The notes under the pieces are model-generated. The model did no database searches, had not been told where the DNA came from, and saw nothing but the letters and a program-made list of their open reading frames with translations. A stretch of 64,000 nt of DNA. It comes from Bacteroidota bacterium. GTDB lineage: Bacteria; Bacteroidota; Bacteroidia; Bacteroidales; JAAUTT01. Shown piece after piece: positions 20,068-29,809 of this stretch. The stretch lies in contig JAUZOO010000018.1 of NCBI GenBank assembly GCA_030706405.1, positions 1-64,000 of the forward strand, given 5' to 3'. The stretch's first letter is position 1. Every line of letters starts with the position of its first letter. A program made the position numbers and the translations under genes.

Positions 20068-21214
20068 AGAATCCAATGGTGTTTACTAATACATTCGAAT
20101 GCGATTTAAGTGTGCTGGCAGCTTCAACCAGTTCATCCGCAGTTGATGCAGTGTTTTGCGTCTGTTGGTTTAAATCCTGAATAGCATTGTTGATAAGCGT
20201 AGTCCCCCCATTCTGTTCGATGCTTGCAGAAGTAATTTCCTGAACAAGTCTGGAGGTGCGTTCTATTTCAGGAACTACCTTTGAGAGGTTTTTCCCGGCG
20301 ATTTCAGAGTTCTTTAAGCTTTCTACTGAAAGGGACATTATATCTTCGGCGGCTAATTTGCTGTTTTCTGCTAATTTGCGCACCTCGGCGGCAACAACGG
20401 CAAATCCTTTTCCGTATTCTCCGGCCCGTGCGGCTTCTACGGCGGCATTTAAAGCTAAAATATTGGTTTGAAATGAAATATCGTTGATGACGGAAATCCT
20501 GTCGGAGATTTTTCGGATAGAATGGAGGGCTTGATTCATAGAGTCGTTGCTCTCGACTATGCCTTTGGACGAGGTAACTGCAATATGCTCTGTTTCGCGT
20601 GCATTGGTGGCATTCTGAGTTATATTGGCAGCCATCTCTTCCATGCTCGACGATAGTTCTTCTACAGACGAGGCTTGGCTATTTGCCCCATTGGCGAGGG
20701 TTACAGCCGCTTCATTCAAAAGAGAACTCATGCGGGCAACATCTTCTGCGCTTGTATTGATGTTGTCCACTACGGTTTGCAATTTATTTACCAAATATTG
20801 GATTGAAGCCGCAATCTCCCCGATTTCATTGTTCTGGGAAATAGTATTTGGATCGATGGTAATATTTAACTGGCCATTGGATAACTCCCGGATTTTTCTG
20901 TTTAAATCATTTATAGGTTTTCTGACAACCCGTTTGGTCACAAAATTTGCGCTGACCAGCCAAACCAAACAAACCGGAACTGCCCAAGCGACATGGATAA
21001 ACCCTTTGTTTCCAACAATAAATGCAACAATGCCAACACCCATTGAAGCGATAAAAACTGTCATTGCAGTGGAAAAGATGATGCTTTTACGGTATAAGAA
21101 CCAAACGACACCATACCCAAAAGGAATGAGCGCAAACACAACGAATAATGAAAAAATAACAACCGGATCCATAATGAAATTAGATTTAGATTTCGAAAAT
21201 AGACTATTTGCCAT
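20057..21214 (-). CDS. Methyl-accepting chemotaxis protein without a large extracytoplasmic sensor domain
   Basis: MCP signalling core [50 protein letters not shown]; short multi-TM N-terminus and HAMP-like region. Confidence 0.92.
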   Translation of the reverse strand: MANSLFSKSKSNFIMDPVVIFSLFVVFALIPFGYGVVWFLYRKSIIFSTAMTVFIASMGVGIVAFIVGNKGFIHVAWAVPVCLVWLVSANFVTKRVVRKPINDLNRKIRELSNGQLNITIDPNTISQNNEIGEIAASIQYLVNKLQTVVDNINTSAEDVARMSSLLNEAAVTLANGANSQASSVEELSSSMEEMAANITQNATNARETEHIAVTSSKGIVESNDSMNQALHSIRKISDRISVINDISFQTNILALNAAVEAARAGEYGKGFAVVAAEVRKLAENSKLAAEDIMSLSVESLKNSEIAGKNLSKVVPEIERTSRLVQEITSASIEQNGGTTLINNAIQDLNQQTQNTASTADELVEAASTLKSHSNVLVNTIGFFKK

Positions 21215-21524
21215 AATTTGACAATTCGGGCAAAAAAGTCTAAAAAGTAGTGGAATTAGGGCGTGTTGAAAATCAATGAAATACTAAAGCAATAAACAGA
21301 ATGATCCATTAATTAAACAAAGGATAAGGGTAGTTAACCGGGAAAAAGATACATTTGGACATTCTAAAATAGGTTTTAGTCAAAAAAATAATTTTTTACT
21401 AAACAATTTCAATTTGTAACGTACAAATGATAACTTAGCTTTAAATTGAAAACTAACTTAAAAATTAACTAAAATAGTTACTATGAGAACAATTTTACAT
21501 TTGTCGGGGAGCAATGTATTTAAA

Positions 21525-22124
21525 ATGAGTAGAATGAAATGGGGTTTGTCACTTTTGACGATGGTTTGCGGGCTGAATCTTTCTTTCGCACAAACGCAAA
21601 CTCCGGAGAGCAAAAAGGAAGCAGATATAAAGCGGTTTGAAGCAACTTATAACACCGCTAAAGCCGGTCTGGCCATGGCCGAAAAGCAAGCCGCTGCTGC
21701 CGATTCATTGCTTTCGGTAGGACCGGATATGATTAAAGAAGGCAATGCAACCCTTAAAGAAGTGGATGCCGAAAGAGCTGCGAAGGCAAAGGAATATAAA
21801 CTCCAAACAAAACCATTAAACAAACGCTTAGGTTCGAAAGATAAGGACGACGCTACCGATGCAAAAAATGAACTTAAAAAGATTGATGCCCAGTTTAAGG
21901 CCGACATGAAGGCTTTGGATAAAAAAGAAAAAGATGCAGAAAAGAAAATAACCACCGGAGAGAATAACAAAATCAAAGGGAAAATGAATAAGAAAACTTC
22001 TGCAGAGAAGTTGAAGAATGCCCAGGCTAAATTTGACGATGCCGAAGCCAAACTCGATGCTGCCAAGGGTGGCGACGAACCTGTAAAAGGCATGGATAAA
22101 AATAAGAAAAGCAAGAAAAAGTAA
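21525..22124 (+). CDS. Secreted Lys/Ala-rich coiled-coil protein, unknown function
   Basis: Signal peptide MSRMKWGLSLLTMVCGLNLSFAQ then charged coiled coil; track start at 21483. Confidence 0.7.
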   Translation: MSRMKWGLSLLTMVCGLNLSFAQTQTPESKKEADIKRFEATYNTAKAGLAMAEKQAAAADSLLSVGPDMIKEGNATLKEVDAERAAKAKEYKLQTKPLNKRLGSKDKDDATDAKNELKKIDAQFKADMKALDKKEKDAEKKITTGENNKIKGKMNKKTSAEKLKNAQAKFDDAEAKLDAAKGGDEPVKGMDKNKKSKKK

Positions 22125-22136
22125 ATTTTAGAAAAG

Positions 22137-22171
22137 AAAAGCCCTCAGATTCTGAATCTGAGGGCTTTTTT
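22137..22171. terminator. Bidirectional Rho-independent terminator
   Basis: aaaagccctcagattc-tgaatctgagggctttttt between convergent genes. Confidence 0.9.
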
Positions 22172-22182
22172 CGTATATAAAC

Positions 22183-23538
22183 TTAGGAAAGTTGTTCAAT
22201 CAGTTCGGTAAAGGAGACCTTGGATTGCTCGCCGGTTTGCATATTCTTAAGCGTAATAAGCTGCTGTTGGATTTCTTCTTCACCAACTAAAGCAACAAAT
22301 GGAATTTTACGTGCATCGGCATAACTCATCTGCTTTTTCATTTTGGCGCTTCCCGGAAAAAGTTCAGCTTTGATGCCTGCCTGACGAAGTTTCTGTACCA
22401 ACGGAAGGCAATACATTTCTTCTTTAGTTCCAAAATTCATAAACAGAATCTTAGTCGATTGGGCGGTATCGATGGGGTAGGCGTTAAGCTGATTAAGTAC
22501 GTCGTAAATACGATCGGCACCAAACGAAATTCCAACTCCCGACACATCGGGCAACCCAAAAATGCCGGTAAGGTTATCGTAGCGGCCACCACCACAGATG
22601 CTGCCGATTTCAACATCGAGGGCTTTTACTTCGAAGATGGCTCCGGTATAATAATTTAAGCCGCGCGCCAAGGTAAGGTCAAGTTCTATCGGGGTAGAAA
22701 TCTCCAATGTTTTTACATAATCGAAAACCGATTGAAGTTCCTCGATGCCTTTAACGCCAATCTCTGAAGTTGAAATCCATGCTTTGAGTTTGTCGAGTTT
22801 TTCCTGGTTATTGCCGGAAAGCTCAAACAAAGGTTGAAGTTTAACAATGGCTTCGTCGGAAACACCCCGCTCGCGGAGTTCTTCATTCACCTTGTGCAAA
22901 CCTATCTTTTCGAGTTTGTCGATAGCAACCGTGATGTCTACGATTTTATCGGGCTGACCGATGATTTCGGCTATCCCGCTAAGGATTTTGCGGTTGTTAA
23001 GTTTAATAATGGTACGGACGCCAAGACGTTTAAAGCCTTCGTCGATAATCTGAATCAGTTCAACTTCGTTAAGCAGCGAGTCGGAGCCAACCACATCAAC
23101 GTCGCACTGATAAAATTCGCGGTAACGGCCTTTTTGTGGACGGTCGGCACGCCAAACCGGCTGCATCTGGTAACGTTTAAAAGGAAAGGTTATGGTTCCG
23201 CGATTTTGTACTACGTAACGTGCAAACGGAACGGTAAGGTCGTAGCGTAGGCCTTTTTCGCACATCGCGTACGAAAGCTGCGGAAGATTTTTTTCGCGAA
23301 GGTTATCCTCGGTAACGCCCGAAAGAAAGTCGCCTGAATTCAGTATACGGAATAAAAGTTTATCCCCTTCTTCTCCATATTTTCCAAGCAGTGTTGAAAG
23401 ATTCTCCATAGCAGGAGTTTCTATCTGTTGGTAGCCGTGAAGCTGAAAAACACCCTTTAAGGTATCGAAGATAAAGTTTCGTTTACGCATTTCCTCAGGG
23501 GAAAAATCGCGTGTGCCCTTTGGTATTGAAGGTCTCAT
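22183..23538 (-). CDS. hisS: Histidyl-tRNA synthetase
   Basis: [47 protein letters not shown]. Confidence 0.97.
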   Translation of the reverse strand: MRPSIPKGTRDFSPEEMRKRNFIFDTLKGVFQLHGYQQIETPAMENLSTLLGKYGEEGDKLLFRILNSGDFLSGVTEDNLREKNLPQLSYAMCEKGLRYDLTVPFARYVVQNRGTITFPFKRYQMQPVWRADRPQKGRYREFYQCDVDVVGSDSLLNEVELIQIIDEGFKRLGVRTIIKLNNRKILSGIAEIIGQPDKIVDITVAIDKLEKIGLHKVNEELRERGVSDEAIVKLQPLFELSGNNQEKLDKLKAWISTSEIGVKGIEELQSVFDYVKTLEISTPIELDLTLARGLNYYTGAIFEVKALDVEIGSICGGGRYDNLTGIFGLPDVSGVGISFGADRIYDVLNQLNAYPIDTAQSTKILFMNFGTKEEMYCLPLVQKLRQAGIKAELFPGSAKMKKQMSYADARKIPFVALVGEEEIQQQLITLKNMQTGEQSKVSFTELIEQLS

Positions 23539-23544
23539 AGTATG

Positions 23545-23557
23545 AATTACGAATTAC
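23545..23557 (+). repeat. Left arm AATTACGAATTAC of inverted repeat flanking four-helix-bundle gene
   Basis: Exact 13-nt match to reverse complement of 24016..24028. Confidence 0.8.
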
Positions 23558-23627
23558 TGATTACTAACTACAAATTACTGATTACTTGCTACGAGTTGTG
23601 GTTTGAGCTGTATATAAATGTGAAAAA

Positions 23628-23999
23628 TTACTTAGATAGCGACTGTTTGGTTGTTGTAATTATTCGGCTTAAAACTTTCTTAATGGCAAGAATATCTGTT
23701 AAAAGTTTTTCTTCAAAAGGAAAGTTTTGGGATTGCTTACACAACATTAACCAATATTCAGTTTCATTAGCCTCTTTCTCTGCAATTTTAAGTTTATGGA
23801 TAAAATCCACTTTACTTTCGGCATATTGAGCTTCTCTTACATTGGCTCCAACTGACGTACCCGAACGAAAGAGTTGCTTAGCTATAACATATTTTTTAGC
23901 GCTTTCCAGTTGCTCGGTGTAAGCTATAACTTGGAGGGCGTAATTAAATGTCATATCTAAAATGATGTTTGACTTTTCCTGTCTTATCTCCTCTTCCAT
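23628..23999 (-). CDS. Four helix bundle protein (23S rRNA-intervening-sequence protein-like family)
   Basis: LFRSGTSVGANVREAQYAESKVDFIHKLKIAEKEANETEYWL is the family signature. Confidence 0.92.
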   Translation of the reverse strand: MEEEIRQEKSNIILDMTFNYALQVIAYTEQLESAKKYVIAKQLFRSGTSVGANVREAQYAESKVDFIHKLKIAEKEANETEYWLMLCKQSQNFPFEEKLLTDILAIKKVLSRIITTTKQSLSK

Positions 24000-24015
24000 T
24001 AGTAATCGGTCATTT

Positions 24016-24028
24016 GTAATTCGTAATT
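24016..24028 (-). repeat. Right arm of inverted repeat (GTAATTCGTAATT)
   Basis: Reverse complement of 23545..23557. Confidence 0.8.
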
Positions 24029-24034
24029 GATTTA

Positions 24035-25711
24035 TTATTTAATAAGTTTTTTGTATTTAATCCTGTGCGGGGTGTCGTCGCCGAGGCGTTTCTTTTTGTT
24101 CTCCTCGTATTCGGTGAACGAACCTTCGAAGAAAACAACTTTAGAGTCGCCTTCGAAAGCGAGGATGTGCGTTGCAATACGGTCGAGGAACCAACGGTCG
24201 TGCGAGATGACCACGGCGCAACCGGCAAAGTTTTCCAAACCTTCTTCCAAAGCACGAAGCGTGTTAACATCGATGTCGTTGGTAGGCTCATCGAGGAGCA
24301 GTACGTTTCCTTCCTGCTTTAAAGCAATGGCCAGGTGCAGACGGTTACGTTCACCACCCGATAGCGCTTCGCATTTCTTTTCCTGGTCGGCGCCGCCGAA
24401 GTTAAAACGCGAAACATAGGCACGTGCATTGACCAGCTTGCCTCCCAGTTGAATTTGTTCGGCGTCGTTCGATACTACCTGGTATACGGTTTTCTCCGGA
24501 ATAATGTCCTTGTGAGTTTGGTCAACGTATCCGAGTTTTACGGTGTCGCCAACTTCGAACGTTCCGGCATCGGGTTTTTCGAGGCCCATGATAAGGCGGA
24601 ACAACGTGGTTTTACCGGCGCCGTTTGGCCCGATTACACCAACAATACCGGCAGGCGGAAGTTTAAACGTAAGGTCTTCGAACAGGATGCGGTCGCCATA
24701 CGCTTTGGATACGTTGTTTACCTCAATAACCTTCTCGCCAAGGCGCGGACCGTTGGGGATATATATTTCGAGTTTATCTTCCTTCTGTTTTACATCCTCG
24801 TTCATCATTTTTTCGTAGGCTGCCAAACGGGCTTTACCTTTAGCCTGACGCGCTTTGGGGGCCATGCGTACCCATTCGAGCTCGCGTTCGAGGGTTTTGC
24901 GGCGCTTGCTTTCGGTTTTTTCCTCCTGCGCAAGACGGGCCGACTTCTGTTCGAGCCATGATGAATAGTTTCCTTTCCATGGAATACCTTCGCCGCGGTC
25001 GAGTTCGAGAATCCATCCGGCAACATTGTCGAGGAAATAACGATCGTGGGTTACGGCGATAACCGTTCCCTTGTATTGTTGAAGGTGCATTTCCAACCAT
25101 TGCACCGATTCGGCGTCGAGGTGGTTGGTAGGCTCATCAAGAAGAAGAACATCCGGCTCCTGTAACAAAAGACGGCACAGGGCAACACGGCGACGCTCAC
25201 CTCCGGAACAAACATTGATTGGCGTGTCGCCATCCGGGCAACGAAGTGCATCCATCGCGCGGTCGAGTTTGCTGTCGAGGTCCCAGCCTCCCACATTATC
25301 GATCTTCTCGGTAAGTTCGCCCTGACGTTCGATGAGTTGGTTCATCTCATCGTCGCTCATTGGCTCAGCAAATTTGTTGTTTACCTCTTCGTATTCTTTA
25401 AGTAAGGAAGCTACTTCGTGAGCGCCTTCCATTACAATCTCTTTTACCGTTTTGGTTTCGTCGAGTTTGGGCTCTTGTTCGAGATAACCTACAGTATATC
25501 CGGGCGAGAACACCACATCGCCCTGAAAAGACTTGTCGAGTCCGGCAATAATCTTTAAAAGTGACGATTTGCCCGAACCGTTAAGACCGATGATACCGAT
25601 TTTGGCCCCATAGAAAAAGGACAGGTAGATATTATTTAATACTTTTTTTTGAGGCGGATAGGTTTTGCTAACCCCCACCATCGAAAAAATAATCTTGTTG
25701 TCTTCTGCCAT
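24035..25711 (-). CDS. ettA: ABC-F protein, energy-dependent translational throttle EttA
   Basis: Two ABC domains (GLNGSGKSSLLKI, GPNGAGKTTLFRLI), LSGGERNR, EttA-like length and linker. Confidence 0.95.
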   Translation of the reverse strand: MAEDNKIIFSMVGVSKTYPPQKKVLNNIYLSFFYGAKIGIIGLNGSGKSSLLKIIAGLDKSFQGDVVFSPGYTVGYLEQEPKLDETKTVKEIVMEGAHEVASLLKEYEEVNNKFAEPMSDDEMNQLIERQGELTEKIDNVGGWDLDSKLDRAMDALRCPDGDTPINVCSGGERRRVALCRLLLQEPDVLLLDEPTNHLDAESVQWLEMHLQQYKGTVIAVTHDRYFLDNVAGWILELDRGEGIPWKGNYSSWLEQKSARLAQEEKTESKRRKTLERELEWVRMAPKARQAKGKARLAAYEKMMNEDVKQKEDKLEIYIPNGPRLGEKVIEVNNVSKAYGDRILFEDLTFKLPPAGIVGVIGPNGAGKTTLFRLIMGLEKPDAGTFEVGDTVKLGYVDQTHKDIIPEKTVYQVVSNDAEQIQLGGKLVNARAYVSRFNFGGADQEKKCEALSGGERNRLHLAIALKQEGNVLLLDEPTNDIDVNTLRALEEGLENFAGCAVVISHDRWFLDRIATHILAFEGDSKVVFFEGSFTEYEENKKKRLGDDTPHRIKYKKLIK

Positions 25712-25919
25712 AATTTATATCCTTAAAATAAAGCACAAACCTACAAGATTTTTTGAAACTGTGAAAACCGCGAGAGAACAGAAATCAAACAAATCAGATT
25801 ACGTCAACCGATATTCTCCGGTTCGCTTTGTTATAAAAAGATATGGAGAAGCTTTAACGGTAATTCTTTTTTGCGTAACTTATATTGATAATTAAAAAAT
25901 AAACTATAAAAGGTCGGGA

Positions 25920-26042
25920 AATGCCGTTAGGCATTAAATATTGGTAGAACAGGGCAATGATCGATCGGCTGTCCCGTCCCATCCGGGACGGAATTTCTGT
26001 CCGTCGTCAATTGGCTACCCATATTGAATCCCTGATGGGATT
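25920..26042. repeat. Palindromic interspersed-repeat candidate (nested hairpins)
   Basis: aatgcc-gtta-ggcatt at left, aatccc-tgat-gggatt at right, inner inverted arms aatattggtag/ctacccatatt, central cgtcccatccgggacg. Confidence 0.75.
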
Positions 26043-26119
26043 TTCTTCCGGATAAATAATCATTTGAATAACTTGTTTGGTAATTTATTGTATTTCAACT
26101 GAAAATAAAACTTGCACGT

Positions 26120-27040
26120 ATGAAAAGAGTATTTGTTTTAATATCAATTTGGACAATGACGGTTGCTTTGTTTGGTCAGGTTACGGACAAGGAGAGCTCA
26201 TTGCGAACGGTAAATGCCGATACTACCAATGGCTGGAAAAAAGGAGGTGTTGTTATGATTAATTTTAGTCAGACATCCCTTTCAAACTGGGCCTCGGGGG
26301 GCGAAAATTCCTTGTCAGGTAATGGACTGATCAAGGTTTTTGCCAACTATAAAAAAGGAGTGTTATCATGGGATAATAACATTGATTTGGGTTATGGCTT
26401 AATGCGACAAGGGGCACAGAGCCGCAAAACCGACGATAAGATAGACCTTTCCACAAAACTGGGTAAGGGAGTATCGAAAAGCTGGTATTTAGCCGGTCTT
26501 CTGAATTTTAAAACCCAGTTCGGGCCAGGTTATAATTATCCTAACGATTCGGTAAAAATATCCGGTCTTTTGGCTCCGGCATATCTGGTTGCGGCTGTGG
26601 GTATGGATTATCGGACTAAGAATTTTTTGAGTGTTTTTATTTCTCCCCTTTCCGGCAGGATGACGATTGTGAAGGATCAGAAACTGGCCGACGCCGGTGC
26701 TTTTGGTGTTGACCCTGCCCAATATTCGGGAGGGGTAAAAGTTAAAGATGGTAAAAAAACGCGAGAGGAATTTGGCGGATATGTTAAAGTTTCGTTCCAA
26801 AAGGATATAATGCCTAACGTAAACCTGTCTTCGAAAGTGGAAACCTTTTCTAATTATTTAAAAAATCCGCAGAATATTGCCGTAAACTGGGAAATGCTCC
26901 TATCGTTAAAAGTTAATAAATACATTGGGGCTTCCATAGGAACACAGCTTATTTATGACGATGCCGTAAAGTATCAGGATAAAGGCCCGCGACTACAGTT
27001 TAAGGAAATATTGGGAATTGGATTCTCCTATAAGTTTTGA
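26120..27040 (+). CDS. DUF3078-like outer membrane/secreted protein
   Basis: Signal peptide; WKKGGVVMINFSQTSLSNWASGGENSLSGNG pattern. Confidence 0.82.
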   Translation: MKRVFVLISIWTMTVALFGQVTDKESSLRTVNADTTNGWKKGGVVMINFSQTSLSNWASGGENSLSGNGLIKVFANYKKGVLSWDNNIDLGYGLMRQGAQSRKTDDKIDLSTKLGKGVSKSWYLAGLLNFKTQFGPGYNYPNDSVKISGLLAPAYLVAAVGMDYRTKNFLSVFISPLSGRMTIVKDQKLADAGAFGVDPAQYSGGVKVKDGKKTREEFGGYVKVSFQKDIMPNVNLSSKVETFSNYLKNPQNIAVNWEMLLSLKVNKYIGASIGTQLIYDDAVKYQDKGPRLQFKEILGIGFSYKF

Positions 27041-27077
27041 TTTGGAGGGAGATACAATTTATAATTTCAGGATCACT

Positions 27078-27113
27078 CAGTTCCGGTTTACCATACCGGT
27101 TTTACCGGAACTG
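27078..27113 (+). terminator. Hairpin downstream of DUF3078-like gene
   Basis: cagttccggt...accggaactg stem; no strong T-run. Confidence 0.55.
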
Positions 27114-27195
27114 TACAATAATAAAAATACAACCAATTACAGTTAGTGGTAAATACATACGTTTATGGGCATTGCCAATATGAACTATAAATTGC

Positions 27196-27400
27196 CCGTG
27201 GGATAAATCGGGGAGGCTGATCTGAACCTTAAAATGCAAATGTTGAAGTATAAATCGTGTGTGGGATAAATCAGGATGCACAGTTTGAATGTTAAAACGA
27301 AAAAAGTCAAAGTTAAAACCGTTGTGGTAAAAAACAGGGAGGCTGTGCGATAAATCAGGATTGAAGAGTTACAAAAACTAAAGGTAAAAAGAAAAACCCC
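27196..27400. repeat. Degenerate tandem repeat region
   Basis: GTGGGATAAATC(A/G)GG at 27198 and 27261, GCGATAAATCAGGA near 27347, GGAGGCTG-like motifs recurring. Confidence 0.5.
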
Positions 27401-27460
27401 GGAGGCTAATCGAAAAATCAAGGTTCAATTTTTCGATTTGTTAAGCCTTCGGGGTTTGTT
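27394..27460 (-). terminator. Long nested hairpin terminator for the 27503 gene
   Basis: aaccccggaggct...aatcgaaaaat / atttttcgatt...aagccttcggggtt. Confidence 0.75.
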
Positions 27461-27502
27461 GTGTTTATTTGAGCCAAAAGTGCAGACGCGCTGATGGCAT
27501 TA

Positions 27503-28246
27503 TCAGTTCATCCGCGTGAATTTTATGCTGCTTATTTGTTTGTACTCGGCGCTTTGCGAACCAAAAGCAGATTTTACGTAGAGTTTAACGTCAAAGGCAA
27601 TATCAACCAGGCCAATATTCTCAGCATATAATATTTTATTGCGGGCAATACGGGCTTTGGAAAGAGGTGCTTCGGTGGCAATCACAGCCTTGTTGAGGTT
27701 ATTAAGATTGTCGTAGTACGCAATGAGCGAAGCCAGCGTTAAATCTTCTTCGTTAGGGGAGTATTCGGGAATAGTACCCAACAGTTTAAGCAGTTTATCC
27801 AAGTTTTCGATGCGACTGTCGAAACTGCGTTGTGAACTCGAAATTTCAACAATCTCTTTGCCACTGGCTGCGGCGGCTTTTTTCTCTTCCTCGGTTTTCT
27901 TGGGGCTTACCCGCTCACCTTTCAGCTTGCGTATGATGGTATGCACCATCTCATCCATTTCGGTCGATGAGCCCGAAGCCCTCAGCGCATTGTAAACGCG
28001 GGTAATAAGGGCATCAAAATTACCAAAGCCCATTTTACGTGCAACAATAGCGTTGCGGTTTTCGGCTATGGCAGCGTTTAATACGGTAAAACTATCGAAC
28101 GCCGACTGTTTTATCGCCAGCAATGCCATTAACGAGAGGCATTCTCTCGAAGGTTTGTACACATCCTCGAACGAATGGCAGGCCGATACCAATTGCTCAA
28201 AGTTCATTACATTGCTTTTGTGTCCTGAATCTGATGAATTTCCCAT
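27503..28246 (-). CDS. Hypothetical helical protein (Bacteroidetes-type)
   Basis: Long ORF with coding-like composition; no family recognised. Confidence 0.7.
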   Translation of the reverse strand: MGNSSDSGHKSNVMNFEQLVSACHSFEDVYKPSRECLSLMALLAIKQSAFDSFTVLNAAIAENRNAIVARKMGFGNFDALITRVYNALRASGSSTEMDEMVHTIIRKLKGERVSPKKTEEEKKAAAASGKEIVEISSSQRSFDSRIENLDKLLKLLGTIPEYSPNEEDLTLASLIAYYDNLNNLNKAVIATEAPLSKARIARNKILYAENIGLVDIAFDVKLYVKSAFGSQSAEYKQISSIKFTRMN

Positions 28247-28328
28247 AATTGCGGTATTTAAATATTAGTAAATAAGTTGATTGTACAACTAAAATTAAAA
28301 GTTTTACTTAAAACTACAACACTACTAC

Positions 28329-28520
28329 CTGTATGTTTTACAACATATTGACAAGGATGAAGTTATAGACCATGATGTTTTAAAAAGGCTGGAACATCCG
28401 AAATTAGAGGGATTGAGATTGGTTGCGCGAACTTATTTTTTGTGCGTAATTAGGGGTAAAAAAGTTAAAGCGAAAAGTTTGAGGGATAAAATTTTGTTTA
28501 ACTTTCGGAAGAGGAAATGA
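28329..28520 (+). pseudogene. Possible ORF remnant lacking an ATG
   Basis: LYVLQHIDKDEVIDHDVLKRLEHPKLEGLRLVARTYFLCVIRGKKVKAKSLRDKILFNFRKRK*; only CTG/other near-cognate starts upstream. Confidence 0.35.
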
Positions 28521-28663
28521 GAGGGATGTTTAAGGGAAGTTAATGAACTAATTAAGGGTTATCGGGTAGATGCATTAAAACCATAGTCATGCAATTGCAA
28601 ACGGAGCAAAGTTCCCTTTGTTGAGAGTAATACTAAAAAGGACAATTATCAAAAGCTTGCGGT

Positions 28664-29362
28664 ATGGAATATTTAGATAAAACCAGTCTTTTTAAAACAA
28701 TTGATAACGTATCAGAAGCTTTTCTTTTTGGATTAGCGATTAAGGAAGATGAAAAGCTTGAGATAGCCGATTTTATTATTAATCAGCAACACCCGGGTGC
28801 TTATGCTGGAACGTTTGCTCCGACGGATGTTGATTTAGCGCGGGATTTAGTATTGTTTACCGGCGATAAAATAACATCGCGTGTAGGAAAATGTCATGTG
28901 ATTGGAGAGGAAGCAAGCCGGGCTTTGCGTAAGTTAAACCTGCCGACAGAAAAAGTTAAATCAGCGCTTCAGAGGGCTGATAGCGGATTACAAAGTCGTG
29001 TTAATGATTGCCTCGCTAAGCAACGATATAATTATGGTATGTATTGTTGCAAATCGTGTTCGTGCGCATTGTGGATAAATCTGGCCTCTGGCGGGTTAAA
29101 TAATAATATAGCGCTTTTGGTTGCCGGGCTGGACAATCTTAAGCAATACCGGGATACTAAAGGAGGTTGGACTGGTTTTCCGTTTTCTTATACAGTTTAT
29201 GTTCTTAATGAGATTAATCCGGATATGGCAATTAATGAAATGAGATATGTTGCAAAGTTTTTGGAGGTTAGGCTTAAACGAAAAAAGAATAACCCAACCA
29301 AGTACGATTTGAGACGGGATTATATTTACGAGCAGATACTTACTAAAGTGAATAGTTATTAA
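28664..29362 (+). CDS. Hypothetical protein with CCxxCxC cluster
   Basis: 232-aa ORF; MYCCKSCSCALWINLASGG motif; no family recognised. Confidence 0.7.
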   Translation: MEYLDKTSLFKTIDNVSEAFLFGLAIKEDEKLEIADFIINQQHPGAYAGTFAPTDVDLARDLVLFTGDKITSRVGKCHVIGEEASRALRKLNLPTEKVKSALQRADSGLQSRVNDCLAKQRYNYGMYCCKSCSCALWINLASGGLNNNIALLVAGLDNLKQYRDTKGGWTGFPFSYTVYVLNEINPDMAINEMRYVAKFLEVRLKRKKNNPTKYDLRRDYIYEQILTKVNSY

Positions 29363-29479
29363 AAATAACAGATGGGTTAAACATTAGGTGAGACATTGCC
29401 GAAACATAGTATTTATGCCGGATAAGGACATTAAAGAATTGATAAAGAATAAATAATCTTACAACTACTTTTTATTATT

Positions 29480-29809
29480 ATGCGAATTATTATTGTCATA
29501 GGATTAATGTTGAATTGCTTTATACTGAATGCCCAAAAGAACGATGTAATAAATGGTATTGTTAGGGATAGTAATAAAGTGCCGTTAGCGGGAGTTTTGA
29601 TTTCAATTAAAAGTAATAATAAAGTACTGTCATCAACCATTAGTAATAAAGAAGGGAAATATATATTGAATGTATCCGATACGTTAAAGGATTTTACGAT
29701 TGAATATAAGGGCGTAGGGCTACAAAATAGAATAATTAAAATTAAACGGACTAACCAACAAACTACCAATGAAAAAACAAAAAATATTATTCTTCAATAT
29801 TCTCTATAA
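29480..29809 (+). CDS. Secreted CarboxypepD_reg-like domain protein
   Basis: Signal peptide; INGIVRDSNKVPLAGVLISIKSNNKVLSSTISNKEGKYILNVSDT. Confidence 0.78.
   Translation: MRIIIVIGLMLNCFILNAQKNDVINGIVRDSNKVPLAGVLISIKSNNKVLSSTISNKEGKYILNVSDTLKDFTIEYKGVGLQNRIIKIKRTNQQTTNEKTKNIILQYSL

Noticed and set aside
27196-27400. Possible CRISPR array
   Set aside because: Repeats are degenerate with irregular spacing and no cas genes are in the window.
27185-27421. 78-aa minus-strand ORF with repeated ILIYPT/ILIYRT motifs
   Set aside because: Derived from the degenerate DNA repeat; no start context and overlaps the terminator region.
29400-29460. MPDKDIKELIKNK* mini-ORF as RiPP precursor upstream of the radical SAM operon
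   Set aside because: Only 13 codons, no leader/core features, no Cys or GG motif; too short to support.
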